Below, one piece after another: positions 1-8,373 of a stretch of 32,858 nucleotides of DNA. The DNA comes from Phycisphaerae bacterium (GTDB lineage: Bacteria; Planctomycetota; Phycisphaerae; Tepidisphaerales; Tepidisphaeraceae), in the NCBI GenBank assembly GCA_014379105.1, contig JACMML010000210.1:1-32858 (forward strand), in the 5' to 3' direction. Under the pieces are notes generated by a model. The model did no database searches, was not told where the DNA came from, and was given only the letters and a program-made list of their open reading frames with translations. Position 1 is the first letter of the stretch, and each line of letters begins with the position of its first letter. A program made the position numbers and the translations under genes.

Positions 1-681
1 GGTGTATCCGAAAACCGGACTCGACCAGTTCCGCGCCACCGGATGACGCGGCAAAGATCTGAGGCGGATCGGCGTATAACGATCCAGATACGCGCCGTTG
101 GGGATGCGCCGGAGTTTACGTGCCTGGCCGCGCTTCATCTCGTGGAGGCGATCGGAGACGACGATTGTTGCATCGGCGCGCTCAGTCAATTCGACGTCTT
201 CGGCGATCACCAGTTGTCGCAGCCATTCTGACGGCTGGGGGAAGCTGGTCCAGTCGTCGCCGACATCATAAATTGCCGCACGCTCGCCGAGCTTGCCGAG
301 AAGGTGCACCGCGTAGTGAGGATTGATCCACAGCAGCGGCTGACTGATCCCAAGCCGCTTCATCGTTCGCCGAATCTGCCTGCGCTCGAGCCAGCGATTG
401 AAGGCGCGTCCCCACGCAAGCGAGTTGGGCATCACTTTGACGACATTGAGCAGATAGATGTTTTCAAATCCCTCCGGCCGGGCGAGTTGGGTTCTCCAGA
501 GCTCCCTGGCAAGCCGAACGAAGCGGCCTTTGCGGATCAGATGGGATGCGTCGATGGATAACCCGACAAACAGCACCTTGTGATCCCGAGACCGGCGCGC
601 GAACCCGGCCGCGACGGGCTGATTCCGTCGCCAGACTTCGTCCCAGTTTTCCATCGCGATGAAGACGACGTCGCAGTTCAT
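1..681 (-). CDS. Glycosyltransferase (GT4-like), partial, cut by left window edge
   Basis: The minus-strand frame is open from an ATG at 681 to the window edge, giving 227 codons with no stop, so only the N-terminal part is present. The protein starts MNCDVVFIAMENWDEVWRRN and later contains WINPHYAVHLLGKLG, AIYDVGDDW (about residues 137-145) and RRIPNGAYLDRY. This pattern fits the N-terminal Rossmann half of a GT4-type glycosyltransferase, with the Asp-rich YDVGDDW segment near the acceptor side. A stop lies six codons before an upstream TCT-GCT-CGT stretch in frame, so this Met is the natural start, although no Shine-Dalgarno sequence is visible. It is the last visible gene of the polysaccharide operon, 90 nt after the methyltransferase. 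It would transfer a sugar from a nucleotide donor in the cytoplasm. Donor and acceptor are unknown, and the catalytic C-terminal half lies outside the window. Confidence 0.8.
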   Translation of the reverse strand, partial: MNCDVVFIAMENWDEVWRRNQPVAAGFARRSRDHKVLFVGLSIDASHLIRKGRFVRLARELWRTQLARPEGFENIYLLNVVKVMPNSLAWGRAFNRWLERRQIRRTMKRLGISQPLLWINPHYAVHLLGKLGERAAIYDVGDDWTSFPQPSEWLRQLVIAEDVELTERADATIVVSDRLHEMKRGQARKLRRIPNGAYLDRYTPIRLRSLPRHPVARNWSSPVFGYT

Positions 682-771
682 TGGGAAGTGGATGCTAACG
701 AGCTAACGAGCAGAGACATTATCGAGAGGCGATTTGACGAGAAATGATTTGAATCGTGTCAGCGGCGCACT

Positions 772-1659
772 TCATGTTGCTGCGTGATCGCGGCGTGCTT
801 CGACACGAGCTGATCCAGTTTCGGACGGCACGGCCGTCGCGGGCACTGGCGCCGGCTCGACGAGATTGACGATCTTTCTGGCAGTTATGAAAACCAGGTC
901 GCCATACTTGCGACGCGTGGGCGCCGAGAGCAAGAGGATTGGAAGAATTCGGAGTCGCTCGGGCAGAAACCGCACCGCGCCGAACTGTACGAGATATTCC
1001 TGTTCGGTTCTAAACCCGAGGGACTGCACTGAGCGAACCAGTGCGGGACCGGAGATCGGTGCTTCGTGATCAGAGACATCAGGCTCCGGAGCGGCGCCCT
1101 TGATCTTGTTGCGAACCCACCGGACGGGTTTGAGGATGGAGTGGGAGAGTCGGCCGACCCACGTTGTCTCAAGGCATGGTTCGGAAATGTATAGTTCACC
1201 GCCGTCTTTGAGCACCCGCATTGCTTCGCGAAGGGTCGGCATGATGTCGGTCAGATGGTGAAGAACGCCTTGAATCGTGACGGCATCGAATGATGAATCT
1301 CGATAGTTGAGTTTTTCGCAATCGCCGAGTTCAAAGCGAATTCGATCCGCCACGCCGATGCTTTTGGCGGTCGCGGTGGCGCGGGCGAGCATATCCAGCG
1401 AGTGATCCACCGCAGTCACCTGGCAGCCGAAAGACGCCATCGTCGTCGCCACGACACCGGTGCCGGTGCCGAGATCTAGTGCTGTGGCGCCGGGACGCGA
1501 GCGGACAAGCTTGCGGGCCCAACCGTGGAGCGAATGGACATGATAAAAGTGGAAATGCCGGGTGACCGCGTCATCGTACCCCCTGGCCGCGTGGCGGTGG
1601 TACTCGATGTCGAGGGCCTTCTGGTGTTCGGGGCGTAGGCGAAATCCGTTTACGTTCAT
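772..1659 (-). CDS. Class I SAM-dependent methyltransferase
   Basis: This 295-residue protein has a clear Rossmann methyltransferase core. Motif I is LDLGTGTG (about residues 61-68), the acidic end of strand 2 is VTAVDHS (about 80-86), and motif II is FDAVTIQGVLHHL (about 124-136), followed by LKDGGELYISEP. It is soluble with no signal peptide. The family transfers a methyl group from S-adenosylmethionine to small molecules or sugars. Its place among glycosyltransferases suggests methylation of a sugar of the exported polysaccharide. A terminal methyl cap that stops elongation, as in ABC-exported O-antigens of the WbdD type, is possible but is inference. The C-terminal 35 residues are Pro/Ala/Arg-rich and probably disordered. 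It lies 60 nt downstream of a GT2 gene on the same strand. The exact substrate cannot be told from sequence. Confidence 0.85.
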   Translation of the reverse strand: MNVNGFRLRPEHQKALDIEYHRHAARGYDDAVTRHFHFYHVHSLHGWARKLVRSRPGATALDLGTGTGVVATTMASFGCQVTAVDHSLDMLARATATAKSIGVADRIRFELGDCEKLNYRDSSFDAVTIQGVLHHLTDIMPTLREAMRVLKDGGELYISEPCLETTWVGRLSHSILKPVRWVRNKIKGAAPEPDVSDHEAPISGPALVRSVQSLGFRTEQEYLVQFGAVRFLPERLRILPILLLSAPTRRKYGDLVFITARKIVNLVEPAPVPATAVPSETGSARVEARRDHAAT

Positions 1660-1719
1660 GAAGCCGAGACTCCAATAAGTCTTCGGCCGGCGCGGACCCT
1701 CACTTAATAAGTCAGTTCA

Positions 1720-2697
1720 TCAGATTCCGATCGGTGTTGGAAAACCGCGCGCCCATACCATCGAATGGTGGCAGGTCTTCAGCGCCGCTTTCAGTGCGTT
1801 CCGATACCTTCTGGCACGCCAGTGTTCGCGGGTCAGCTCAGCATTCTCCCTGCGGCGGCCGGCGTGAAACGCCCGAAAGCCTTCGTGCACGATGCGCTGC
1901 TGCTCGGCGTTATTCTCTTTGGAAAAATAGTGATTCGAGAGCAGCAGCCGAACATCGCGCGTTGTGCTGCTAACGTTATTGGTCAGATTATCGGCGTGTC
2001 GCCGGTAGTGAATGATCACCCGATCCACGAACTGGAATTCGCCGAGCCGTGACAGGCGAAGCCACAAATCCCAATCCTCCAGCGCTTTATATTGGCCGTT
2101 GAAACCGCCGACTTTCATCAGTGCGTCGCGGCGAATCAGCACCAGCCCGGTAGGGTAGATACGGCTCACCGGGTAGAGGGTCCGGAAGGTCGTGGGGCTC
2201 GATACATCGACCGGTACGAGACGTCCGTCGCGGCAGGCCATTCTCGAACGACCGAACTCGGCGAAGGAGGGCATCCGGGCGTTCGGCGGCTCATCGAGAC
2301 GCGTTCCCCGTTCGTCGATCAGATCTGCCAGACCGTGGGCTGCAACTGCCGACGGATGCGCTTCGAGCGCGCCGCGCAGCTGAGCCAGCGCATCGGGGAA
2401 CCAGACGTCGTCGCTGTCCAGAAAACATATGAATTGCGACGAAGGATTGGCGGCGTCTTTTCCGCGGTTTCGCGCTTTAGACTGCCCGCTGTTCTGCTGG
2501 CGGAGTAACCGGAAGCGCGGATCGGCATCTACGAATCGCTGCAATCGGCTCACCGTGTCGTCGGTGCTGCCGTCGTCAATGATGATGCATTCCCAATCCC
2601 GCTCGGTCTGATCGAGCACGCTCTGCAGCGTGTCCTCAATAAACCGCCCGACGTTGTACGCCGGCATTACAATACTGATGGCTGGCTCAAAACTCAT
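1720..2697 (-). CDS. Family 2 glycosyltransferase (GT-A fold)
   Basis: This 325-residue protein opens with the classic GT2 strand-helix ISIVMPAYNVGRFIEDTLQS, then IIIDDGSTDDT (about residues 38-48). The metal- and nucleotide-binding DXD is seen as FLDSDDVW (Asp94-Asp97), and ALEDWDLWLRL near residue 205 is the usual ED acceptor/base motif. There is no membrane segment, so it acts in the cytoplasm on a lipid-linked intermediate. The ATG at 2697 lies 5 nt after the stop of the GT4 gene upstream (TGA, five bases, ATG), so translation is probably coupled. The C-terminal part (about 250-325) is Arg-rich and less conserved. Inverting transfer is expected for the family. The sugar is unknown. Confidence 0.92.
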   Translation of the reverse strand: MSFEPAISIVMPAYNVGRFIEDTLQSVLDQTERDWECIIIDDGSTDDTVSRLQRFVDADPRFRLLRQQNSGQSKARNRGKDAANPSSQFICFLDSDDVWFPDALAQLRGALEAHPSAVAAHGLADLIDERGTRLDEPPNARMPSFAEFGRSRMACRDGRLVPVDVSSPTTFRTLYPVSRIYPTGLVLIRRDALMKVGGFNGQYKALEDWDLWLRLSRLGEFQFVDRVIIHYRRHADNLTNNVSSTTRDVRLLLSNHYFSKENNAEQQRIVHEGFRAFHAGRRRENAELTREHWRARRYRNALKAALKTCHHSMVWARGFPTPIGI

Positions 2698-2702
2698 TTA
2701 CG

Positions 2703-3929
2703 TCATCCCGCGGCGAGCTGCGTTCGAAGCTCGCGGTATTGGTTGGTCCAGGTGATCTGTGTGGCGCGGGCACGCGCTTTGGCGGCCCAGTCGGCGCGCT
2801 CGGCGGTGCTATTAATGAGGCGCTCCAATTGGGCGCTGAGCTCATCGATATCCGGCGGTGTGAAATAAAGTGCCGCGTCGGCGGCGACTTCCGGGATTCC
2901 GCCGCGTCGCGCGACAATGCTGGGGAGTCCGCACGCCATCCCTTCGCCAACGGTCAGCGGGCATGGGTCGTCCCAATTGGAAGGGACGCAATAGATCGAA
3001 GCGGCGTCGAATTCGCTGAGCAGCTTGTTCCGGTCAACAAAGGATTGGAACTCCACCGCATCACCCAGCGGGGCGGCCAGCGCGCGAAGCTCGCGTTCGT
3101 AGGGCGTGAGCGGATCGGACGCGGAGAAACCGGCGTTCCCGACGATACGCACTTTGAACTTCCGGGTTCGGGACAGGATTTTTGCCGCAGCGCGGATAAT
3201 CAGATCCGGAGCCTTTTGCGGCGTAACCCGGCCGACAAAGAGAACGATTGGCACGTCGTTTTGCTGTTCAGCGCGATCAGTGTTTGGCCGAAAGCGATCG
3301 GTGTCGACGCCGTTATTCACCACCCGCAGCTTGCTGGTCATCACGCCGCCGAGCCGGCGGGAGATGCCGTTGGCGATGAATCGGCTGACGCAGATCACGC
3401 CGGTCGCGGCGTCGATTGTCCGCCGCACCTCGTGGCGCGAATACGTCCCGAACAGGTCGTTGTGCGGCCAGAGAAATATCCTGGCATTAGGAAACCGCCT
3501 GGCGAACGGGATAACCGCCGACGCGGCATTGTGCAGTAGAAATATTCCATCAAAGCTGCGGTTCATTGACTCGATCGCTGGCTTGTAGAAGTGCCGTTCA
3601 AAAGGGCGGGTCAGACCAATCATGCCGGCCGCGGAGTCTACGAGCTTCCGCTTTTTGTCAGGTAATCCGCGACCAACAAACTCGATGCATTGACCGACGC
3701 TGTAATCATGCCGCGTACCACGACTCACGAGGACAGAGGTTTCACCCCCGGCGGCGGCGTGGCAGCGGCTGAATTCATAGATGACGGTCATCACCGCGCT
3801 GCCCGTGGCGGCGGAGTAATGATCACCGGGCGTCGGCAGGTGGACCAGGTGCGGTGCGGCAGTCGCAGGCACGTGTGCGGCGTGTTCAGACGCGGAAGGG
3901 CCTTGAGTCATCGTAGCGATACTGGACAT
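2703..3929 (-). CDS. Family 4 glycosyltransferase (GT-B fold)
   Basis: This 408-residue protein has the GT-B two-domain layout. The N-terminal half holds HLPTPGDHYSAATGSAVMTVIYEFSR, a glycine/serine-rich acceptor loop, and FLWPHNDLFG. The C-terminal half begins PIVLFVGRVTPQKAPDLIIRA (about residue 229) and ends in the donor-binding region CVPSNWDDPCPLTVGEGMACG. The usual retaining-GT4 E-X7-E is here D-X7-E (DPCPLTVGE), a conservative change at the first acid. The first 25 residues are low complexity and may be a non-conserved extension; a Met at residue 7 is another possible start. It begins 9 nt after the stop of the next upstream GT4. It should add one sugar to the growing polysaccharide in the cytoplasm. 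The donor is unknown. Confidence 0.9.
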   Translation of the reverse strand: MSSIATMTQGPSASEHAAHVPATAAPHLVHLPTPGDHYSAATGSAVMTVIYEFSRCHAAAGGETSVLVSRGTRHDYSVGQCIEFVGRGLPDKKRKLVDSAAGMIGLTRPFERHFYKPAIESMNRSFDGIFLLHNAASAVIPFARRFPNARIFLWPHNDLFGTYSRHEVRRTIDAATGVICVSRFIANGISRRLGGVMTSKLRVVNNGVDTDRFRPNTDRAEQQNDVPIVLFVGRVTPQKAPDLIIRAAAKILSRTRKFKVRIVGNAGFSASDPLTPYERELRALAAPLGDAVEFQSFVDRNKLLSEFDAASIYCVPSNWDDPCPLTVGEGMACGLPSIVARRGGIPEVAADAALYFTPPDIDELSAQLERLINSTAERADWAAKARARATQITWTNQYRELRTQLAAG

Positions 3930-3938
3930 ATAGAAAAC

Positions 3939-5084
3939 CTAAACGCCCCCGGCGATGCCAAGCGGCGAGACGCGGGCGTCCGCTTTTTCCTTCAAAACAG
4001 TTTCATAAGCTTGCACCAGCCGCCGGCCGTACGCTTGGCGGCCAAGCGAACGCTCCATGCTCGCGACCGCTCGCGGCATTTCATTGGCGCGGCTGATCAG
4101 CAGTTGCACGATCGGCAACAATGGTTCGTCGGGCGTCCACTCGCTGCCGCCGCCGTGTTCGAGCACGTGTGGCAGCGCGCCGACTTCAGGCGTAGCGATT
4201 ACTGGCGTCCCGCGCGCGGCCGCCTCAAACGCGACCAGGCCCAGCGGCTCGTACAAGCTGGGAATGAGCAGCACGTCGCACGCGGCGTAAAATCGATCGA
4301 GCTCGCGAACTAGCCCGATGGTTTTGAATCGAGCGCCCGCGCCGGGCGCCGTCAGATTCTCTGATCCCGAGCCGCCCACTAAGAACTTCAGTCCCGGCTC
4401 GCGTTCCGCGGCCGCCGCGAGTCGTCGCGAGCCTTTGCGCGGGGTTGCGCCGCCGATAAAGCCGACAACGGGCAGTCCGTCGTCGTCTCCGAAATAGGAC
4501 TTCTTGGCGATGCGCCGATCGTCGGCAGTAGCGAGATTGATCCGTGGAAACGGGCTGGGCAGCGCATCGTTCTTTGGCGGCTCGCCGTAGAGCGCGATGA
4601 AATCGCGCCGCGTCATTCGACTGTCGAAAAAGATGTGCGTGGCCGGGTTCCAGTTGCGGTAGACGTAATTCTCAGCCGCGAGCACGATCCGTTCCTGGGT
4701 CCGTTCCACCACGCCGCGAATCCCCGGCCGCGGATCGGCGAGCGTTTGCTTGCGGCCCAGTTGCGTCAGGTAGTGACAATCAAATACATCAGAAAAGCTG
4801 GCGGCCTGCGGTTGGTGCGAATGGATCACATCAAACGATCTGCCGCGCATCGCGCTCTTCATGTAGTGCCGCGCGGTGAGCCATTTATATGCGTAAAGTC
4901 GTGCCGGGACGTGCAGCGGCAGCCACTCCACCCGCTCGGCGAGGCCTTCATCGAGGCGCTTGGCGACGCAGGAGACTTCGAAGCCTGCCTCGAGCGCAAT
5001 CTCAATTCCCGTCTTGGCGATCTTCGCAATCGCGTTGAAATCGCCAATCCCTTCATGAATCATGCACAGCGTTGGTTTGTTCAC
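3939..5084 (-). CDS. Family 4 glycosyltransferase (GT-B fold)
   Basis: I place the start at the GTG at 5084, giving 381 residues beginning VNKPTLCMIHEGIGDFNAIA. This GTG overlaps the stop of the upstream GT4 as GTGA (4 nt), and the conserved N-terminal strand follows at once. A longer reading to 5189 exists but would overlap the upstream gene by more than 100 nt with unlikely sequence. The C-terminal half has VVGFIGGATPRKGSRRL, then LIPSLYEPLGLVAFEAAARGTP, which includes the E-X7-E pair EPLGLVAFE that binds the nucleotide sugar in retaining GT4 enzymes. No signal or membrane segment is seen. It is part of the polysaccharide operon and is probably translationally coupled to the gene before it. 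The transferred sugar is unknown. Confidence 0.9.
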   Translation of the reverse strand: MNKPTLCMIHEGIGDFNAIAKIAKTGIEIALEAGFEVSCVAKRLDEGLAERVEWLPLHVPARLYAYKWLTARHYMKSAMRGRSFDVIHSHQPQAASFSDVFDCHYLTQLGRKQTLADPRPGIRGVVERTQERIVLAAENYVYRNWNPATHIFFDSRMTRRDFIALYGEPPKNDALPSPFPRINLATADDRRIAKKSYFGDDDGLPVVGFIGGATPRKGSRRLAAAAEREPGLKFLVGGSGSENLTAPGAGARFKTIGLVRELDRFYAACDVLLIPSLYEPLGLVAFEAAARGTPVIATPEVGALPHVLEHGGGSEWTPDEPLLPIVQLLISRANEMPRAVASMERSLGRQAYGRRLVQAYETVLKEKADARVSPLGIAGGV

Positions 5085-6277
5085 GACGTTGCCCCGATCG
5101 GCAGCGGAGCACCTAACGGGCTCACCGATATCGGCGTTTTCAGAAGTGACGAATAAATGCCGCGAAACTGCTCGTTGATGCGTGACCAATCAAACTCCGC
5201 CGCCCGTGCCCGCCCGGCGTCGGCCAGCGACGCCCGGAGAGCCGGATCGGCGAGGAGCCGCGCCAACGCGTCCGCAAGTTGATCGCTTGATCCGGGTTCA
5301 ACGAGAAGGCCCGTCTTGCCGTCGATGACGATCTCGGGAATCCCGCCGACTCGGGTGGAGACCAGCGCGACGCCCGACGCCATCGCTTCGAGGTTCACGA
5401 TGCCCATGGCCTCTTGCCGTGAGGGGGTCGCGACGACGGTCGCGCCGCTGAAAAGCTGCACAGCCTGTTCACGATTCGCCGGGCCGAAGAATTTAACGCG
5501 GTTGGTCACGCCGAGTTCCGCCGCGAGCGCTACGAGCATGGCCTGATCCGGTCCTTCACCTGCCAGGATGAGATCGTGATTGCCATGGATATCCGCGCGC
5601 TGCGCGAATGACCGCAACAGCACGTCGAACCCTTTCTGTGGCGCCAGCCGTCCGATCCCCAGCACATACGGGCGCGGGTGTTTGTACGGGACACCTTGCT
5701 CAAAATCCGCAACGCGCACGCCGCTGTACACAACGCGTGCCCGAGCCCCCAGTGCCGAACCATAGAACGTCTCGGCCTCGCTCAGCGCATTTTGTGAGCA
5801 GGCGGTGATGACATCCGCCTGGCGGATCGCTTCGGCGAGATTGTTGCGCGCAAATTCAGATCGTTTGAACAGGCCGGTCGCGTCCATCGATAGTTCGCCG
5901 TGGATGGTAAGCACCAATGGAAGCCCGAGGCGTCGGGCGGCGCGGACGGCGTAATAGGCGTTAGAGCTCACGCAGTGAATGTGGATCACCTGCGACTGAT
6001 GCTTGCGGAGCTGCCGACAAATCTGCCCCAGCGTCCACGGGCCGGCAATGATCGTGCCGATGCGCTGCTTGGTGCTCTCGCCGGGTACGCGGAAGACGTG
6101 ACGCCGCACTGCGACGCCGTCCAGCATTTCGCTGGCGGGCAATGACTTAGGCCACCGGTTGCTGAATACCAGCGGGTTGTCGCCGGCGCTGCGCAGCGCG
6201 CGAGCGGTCTGGCGCACAACTTCCTGTACGCCGCCGACCGAGGGGTAGTAGTCACTGGCAAAGAGCGCGATATTCAC
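5081..6277 (-). CDS. Family 4 glycosyltransferase (GT-B fold)
   Basis: The start is set at the GTG at 6277, which overlaps the upstream TGA as GTGA. The protein is then 398 residues and begins VNIALFASDYYPSVGGVQEV, the typical GT4 acceptor-loop signature with a YPSVGGVQ glycine turn. Residues about 200-220 read YVLGIGRLAPQKGFDVLLRSF, the start of the donor domain. TPSRQEAMGIVNLEAMASGV supplies the E-X7-E motif (EAMGIVNLE), and STRVGGIPEIV follows, as in many capsule GT4 enzymes. A longer in-frame extension to 6466 is open, but its Arg/Pro-rich composition and large overlap argue against it. The C-terminus extends about 30 residues past the last helix. Cytoplasmic; sugar specificity unknown. 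Confidence 0.92.
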   Translation of the reverse strand: MNIALFASDYYPSVGGVQEVVRQTARALRSAGDNPLVFSNRWPKSLPASEMLDGVAVRRHVFRVPGESTKQRIGTIIAGPWTLGQICRQLRKHQSQVIHIHCVSSNAYYAVRAARRLGLPLVLTIHGELSMDATGLFKRSEFARNNLAEAIRQADVITACSQNALSEAETFYGSALGARARVVYSGVRVADFEQGVPYKHPRPYVLGIGRLAPQKGFDVLLRSFAQRADIHGNHDLILAGEGPDQAMLVALAAELGVTNRVKFFGPANREQAVQLFSGATVVATPSRQEAMGIVNLEAMASGVALVSTRVGGIPEIVIDGKTGLLVEPGSSDQLADALARLLADPALRASLADAGRARAAEFDWSRINEQFRGIYSSLLKTPISVSPLGAPLPIGATS

Positions 6278-7326
6278 TGCATCGTCCTGACGGGAGCGAG
6301 CTCGCGTGGCGTGCTCGTGCTGCTGAAGAGGGACTCGTACATCTGGCAGACGCGTGACCAGGAAAAATCCTGTGCCCGCTTCAGGCCGGCCGTGCGAAGG
6401 CGAGTGCGGAGGTCGGCATCCTGTAAGACGTTGATCAACGTTGACGCCAGCTCCGCATCGGGGCAAACGATTCCGTGTGTTCCGTTAGCGGTGACTTCTG
6501 TCGCGCCGTCGTTGGGTGTTGCGACAACCGGCGTCCCCGACGCCATTGCTTCAATGTACGGCACGCCGAAGCCTTCGTAGCTGCTGGGGAGGCAGAAGAC
6601 CCATGCGTCGCGGTACAGCTCCGCGAGCCGATCGAGCGGTACCCTTCCAAGCCAGCGCACGCCCGGCGCGTCGACCGGCTCTTCGCACACCGCCCAGAGT
6701 TCGGCATTGGGCACCGCGGCGCGGATCTTATTGGTGAAAAGATCCAGCAGCATCGCGCCGCGCTTGCGCCCGAGCATCGTGCCGACGAAAAGGATCGACG
6801 GGGCGGCGGACTTGGTGTCGGCCGGTCGGAAAGCGTCGAGATCGACGCCGCACGGAACGACGTGCTTGATGCCCGGGATGAATCGCCGCGTGACGGATGA
6901 GACCGTGATCAATTCGTCCGCCAGCAAGCACGTGGCGTATTCGAACATCGCCCAGCAAGCCATCTTGATTCGATAATTAAACTGCCGCGCGTGCAGCATC
7001 TCGGCGGCACATGATCCGTGGAACGTATGCAGGTGGCGAGGCCGTCGGCATCCCCACAGAAACCAGTCGTCGCCGTGGGCGGCGAGCACGTCGAACTGCA
7101 TCCAATCGACTCGGCGGAGATTCCAGGCGAACTGAATCGATCGCAGGCGACGGCCGGACGGAACGACTTCAACCTTGTAGGTGGAATCCGCAGATGGCCC
7201 GGTCTGGCTGAAGACGGTGACATCATGCCCGCGCTTCACCAGCTCGTTGGCCAGGTAATGCACCTGATAGCCGACGCCGATCTTGCTGCCGCTGGGCAGA
7301 TAAAGTGACGTGATCGCAACCTTCAT
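6274..7326 (-). CDS. Family 4 glycosyltransferase (GT-B fold)
   Basis: The start at 7326 (ATG) overlaps the stop of the upstream GT2 gene as ATGA and gives 350 residues beginning MKVAITSLYLPSGSKIGVGY. The N-terminal domain carries the glycine loop GSKIGVGYQVHYLANEL and later LHTFHGSCAAEML. The donor domain starts SILFVGTMLGRKRGAMLLDLF and has CLPSSYEGFGVPYIEAMASGTP with the E-X7-E pair EGFGVPYIE, then ATPNDGATEVTANGTHGIVCP. Length and motifs match ordinary retaining GT4 enzymes. The short coupling to both neighbours indicates that the proteins are made together. No membrane segment. The substrate cannot be assigned. Confidence 0.92.
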   Translation of the reverse strand: MKVAITSLYLPSGSKIGVGYQVHYLANELVKRGHDVTVFSQTGPSADSTYKVEVVPSGRRLRSIQFAWNLRRVDWMQFDVLAAHGDDWFLWGCRRPRHLHTFHGSCAAEMLHARQFNYRIKMACWAMFEYATCLLADELITVSSVTRRFIPGIKHVVPCGVDLDAFRPADTKSAAPSILFVGTMLGRKRGAMLLDLFTNKIRAAVPNAELWAVCEEPVDAPGVRWLGRVPLDRLAELYRDAWVFCLPSSYEGFGVPYIEAMASGTPVVATPNDGATEVTANGTHGIVCPDAELASTLINVLQDADLRTRLRTAGLKRAQDFSWSRVCQMYESLFSSTSTPRELAPVRTMQ

Positions 7327-8363
7327 ATCGCGGCCTCGCGGCTGGCCGCGCCAACTGCGACCGTTGAGCAGTCGCCGCACGTGCACGGACCGGATGATCT
7401 CGCGGGCGTGGCGCTACTCGAAAGGCCCTGGCGAATCGCCAGCGCGTCCTGATCGTGCCGCTGCGGCGTTCGTCCGGTTGTCGCCAGTAATCGCAGGCCG
7501 GAGAAAATACCCACAGCCGTTCCGGCGCTGATGGCGGCGGTGCGAATCAACGCGCCACCGATCTTGCGGGCCATGACCACGTTCGTCTCGATCGCGCTGT
7601 GAAGCAGATATCTCCACAATCGCGACGACAACGGGCCGAAATTACGGACCAGAAGGGTGAGGTGATTGCGCTGAATATAGAACTCATACCGCCAGTCGAA
7701 GCGACGCCCGACGGCCTGTGGCGCGCCGACGTGATCGACGACCGCCGCGGGATTGAACACCACGCGGTGGCCAAGCGACTTGACGCGCACGCACATGTCC
7801 GAGTCTTCGCGTACACCGGAGATGCCGGGATAGTCTTCGCGAAATCCGCCGAGCTCGGCGATGACGCTTCGGCGATAGGACATGTTGCAGCCCATGACGT
7901 GATCCACATCGATGGTCTGCCCGGTATCGGCGGCAAAATTACCGGTGAGTGTTCCGTTGGGATGCAGCCGGCCGACTGCGTCCACGCCGGCGAGTTCCTC
8001 GCCCGCCACGCCATTGCACGCGCGTCCCCCGACCGCGCCGATGCAGGGGTTCTGATAGGTGGACAACAGGTTCTTCAGCCAGCCCGGACGGGCGTAGGAG
8101 TCATCGTCTACAAACGCGATGATCTCGCCTGTCGCGCGCTTGAGGCCGATGTTGCGGGACGCCGTCATCCTGCCGAAACCGTTCTCGTTGCGGAGATAGA
8201 GCACCGACGGAAAATCATTCACGACGACGCGCGTCTCATCGCCGCGCGAGGCGTCGACGACGATGATCTCTTCCGGCAGGGGATTCTGTGTCAGCAGGCA
8301 CGTCAGGCACTGCCGCACACAATCGGGTCGGTTCAAAGTGACAACGATTACGGTGGTGGTCAT
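7323..8363 (-). CDS. Family 2 glycosyltransferase (GT-A fold)
   Basis: This 346-residue protein starts MTTTVIVVTLNRPDCVRQCL and shows the GT2 motifs EEIIVVDASRGDET and IIAFVDDDSYARPGW, with the DXD-type triplet Asp86-Asp88. GVREDSDMCVRVKSLG near residue 185 is the ED acceptor motif. Around residues 270-300 a hydrophobic stretch (IRTAAISAGTAVGIFSG) suggests a C-terminal membrane-associated helix, common in rhamnosyl- and galactofuranosyltransferase-like GT2 proteins. The start lies 10 nt after the upstream GT4 stop, and the end overlaps the next GT4 by 4 nt. The C-terminal tail is Ser/Cys-rich and not recognisable. Cytoplasmic face of the inner membrane. The sugar is unknown. Confidence 0.9.
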   Translation of the reverse strand: MTTTVIVVTLNRPDCVRQCLTCLLTQNPLPEEIIVVDASRGDETRVVVNDFPSVLYLRNENGFGRMTASRNIGLKRATGEIIAFVDDDSYARPGWLKNLLSTYQNPCIGAVGGRACNGVAGEELAGVDAVGRLHPNGTLTGNFAADTGQTIDVDHVMGCNMSYRRSVIAELGGFREDYPGISGVREDSDMCVRVKSLGHRVVFNPAAVVDHVGAPQAVGRRFDWRYEFYIQRNHLTLLVRNFGPLSSRLWRYLLHSAIETNVVMARKIGGALIRTAAISAGTAVGIFSGLRLLATTGRTPQRHDQDALAIRQGLSSSATPARSSGPCTCGDCSTVAVGAASREAAI

Positions 8364-8373
8364 AGCGATATCT

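Noticed and set aside
694-711. Tandem duplication GCTAACGA-GCTAACGA-GC between the methyltransferase and the last glycosyltransferase
   Set aside because: Only two 8-bp units are present. It is probably slippage and no function can be argued.
2739-3539. Plus-strand open frames of 266 codons opposite the GT4 gene, and a similar one at 7599-8399
   Set aside because: Both are shadows of glycosyltransferase genes in GC-rich DNA.
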